Below are positions 63,248 through 64,000 of a DNA stretch of 64,000 nucleotides, piece after piece. The stretch is from Hypericibacter adhaerens (GTDB lineage: Bacteria; Pseudomonadota; Alphaproteobacteria; Dongiales; Dongiaceae): positions 992,001 through 1,056,000 of the forward strand of contig NZ_CP042582.1 of assembly GCF_008728835.1 (NCBI RefSeq), given 5' to 3'. The translations under genes were made by a program, and so were the position numbers. Within the stretch, counting starts at the first letter, position 1; each line of letters begins with the position of its first letter. The notes beneath the pieces are model-generated. The model made no database searches and was not told the origin of the DNA. It worked only from the letters and a program-made list of their open reading frames with translations.

Positions 63248-64000
63248 CAGCCGCCGGGCGCCGTAAATCCGGCGGGCGCGGGGCCGTCGGGCGCCGTCAG
63301 CGCCAGCGCCTGAAACAAGGTGCCCATTTCCTGCGGATCGAGCAAGCGCGCGAGCGCGCGCTCGACGGCGGCGCGCTGGACGGCATCGGCATCGCGGGTC
63401 AGGCGCTGCGCCCGCAAGCGGATGCCGAGCGCCTCGAGGAAGGCGCCTTGGGCCAGCGGTCCGTGGGCGCGTGCGCCGCCCTGGGTCGCGGCCCGGGCCA
63501 AAGCCATGAAATCGACATGGACACTGAGATCGACCAGGCCCGGATCGGTCAGGGGATTCTCGAGGCGGCGATGGCCTTGCACCGCCTGCAGGCTCCAGCC
63601 GCCGCCGGCGCCATAGCCGTAGTCGACCAGCAGCGCCGCCCCGCCTTGCTGCGCCAGGCGGCGCCCGATCTCGTCCGCGACCGAAAGTCCGGCAGGCGAG
63701 ATCTCGGCCAGGCTGCCGACGGGTGCCTCGCGCCGGTCGCGGCCGAGCAGCCCGAGCTGCGGGCCCGCGGGCGCCAAGGTAAAAGCCAGCGGCGCGTCGA
63801 TCTGCGGCTCGACCACCACGCGCTCGCGCCAGCCTTCGGGCCCGCGCTCGAACTGGTGCACCGGCAGCGCGTCGAAGAATTCATTGGCGAGCAGCAGCAA
63901 CGGCGCCCCGTGCGTCCCATCGTCAGGCAGTGCCGCCAGCGTCTCGTGCCAGGCGGCCGGCGCGATCTGCCCGGCGAAGGGCGCCAGGGCCTCGCGCTGG
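63247..64000 (-). CDS. Class I SAM-dependent methyltransferase, MidA/NDUFAF7 family (5' end outside)
   Basis: The visible 250 codons are the C-terminal part. Family motifs: LLLANEFFDALPVHQF (SAM-binding region), GGAALLVDYGYG and a conserved segment VDLSVHVDFMALARAA. The mitochondrial homologue NDUFAF7 methylates a complex I arginine; the bacterial role is not settled. The start lies beyond base 64000. Its stop overlaps the pgeF ATG by 4 nt. Confidence 0.9.
   Translation of the reverse strand, partial: QREALAPFAGQIAPAAWHETLAALPDDGTHGAPLLLLANEFFDALPVHQFERGPEGWRERVVVEPQIDAPLAFTLAPAGPQLGLLGRDRREAPVGSLAEISPAGLSVADEIGRRLAQQGGAALLVDYGYGAGGGWSLQAVQGHRRLENPLTDPGLVDLSVHVDFMALARAATQGGARAHGPLAQGAFLEALGIRLRAQRLTRDADAVQRAAVERALARLLDPQEMGTLFQALALTAPDGPAPAGFTAPGG

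Overview
High-GC DNA with dense, mostly short-spaced gene clusters and an alphaproteobacterial gene repertoire. The supporting evidence is a petABC operon for cytochrome bc1, a prs-rplY-pth-ychF block, a DUF1285-Nudix-small membrane protein-cca block, midA-pgeF, many LysR regulators and Tat-type signals. A Rhodospirillales-like soil or environmental bacterium fits best; genus cannot be assigned from this window. No rRNA or tRNA gene, CRISPR array or prophage was recognised.

Layout. 1-10 kb: NAD metabolism (pncB, nadE, and a NadR-like fused adenylyltransferase/kinase), a class III cyclase with TPR repeats, and a giant MFS-PlsC-acyl-ligase fusion (Aas type). 10-18 kb: two tandem small paralogues of unknown function, then a minus-strand catabolic-looking operon (gamma-butyrobetaine hydroxylase-like enzyme, family 5 binding protein, two permeases, TauD-like enzyme) opposite a LysR gene. 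18-23.5 kb: a ThDP enzyme, an SDR and a PotD-like binding protein, divergent from a LacI regulator across a perfect 27-bp palindrome. 23.5-31 kb: accessory genes (alpha/beta hydrolase remnant, LysR/MFS pair, PAS protein, PEP mutase/isocitrate lyase-type enzyme, wrbA/LysR pair). 31-38.5 kb: a MoxR-DUF58-BatA/DUF4159 membrane operon. 38.6-42.7 kb: DUF1285-Nudix-small membrane protein-cca, split by an IS110-family element whose 5' noncoding region folds as a bridge RNA with guides that match its own insertion site. 42.7-43.8 kb: a low-GC island with a Fic/Doc-family protein. 43.8-48.3 kb: hemF, trmL, petABC. 48.4-52 kb: split aconitase X, GST, SUKH-like protein. 52-56 kb: histidine kinase, DUF2946-like and PepSY-TM proteins. 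56-60 kb: housekeeping block read right to left. 60-64 kb: a MerR-ATPase fusion, an M24 protein without metal ligands, pgeF and midA.

GC-rich palindromic repeats (variants of CCCCTCCC...GGGAGGGG and GTCATCCCCGC...) occupy many intergenic gaps. They have been tandemly duplicated, have reached into gene ends, and served as the IS110 target. The most interesting loci are the IS110 bridge RNA, the Fic/Doc island, the dioxygenase/ABC importer operon without its ATPases, the MerR-ATPase fusion, and the paralogous pair near 10.3 kb.
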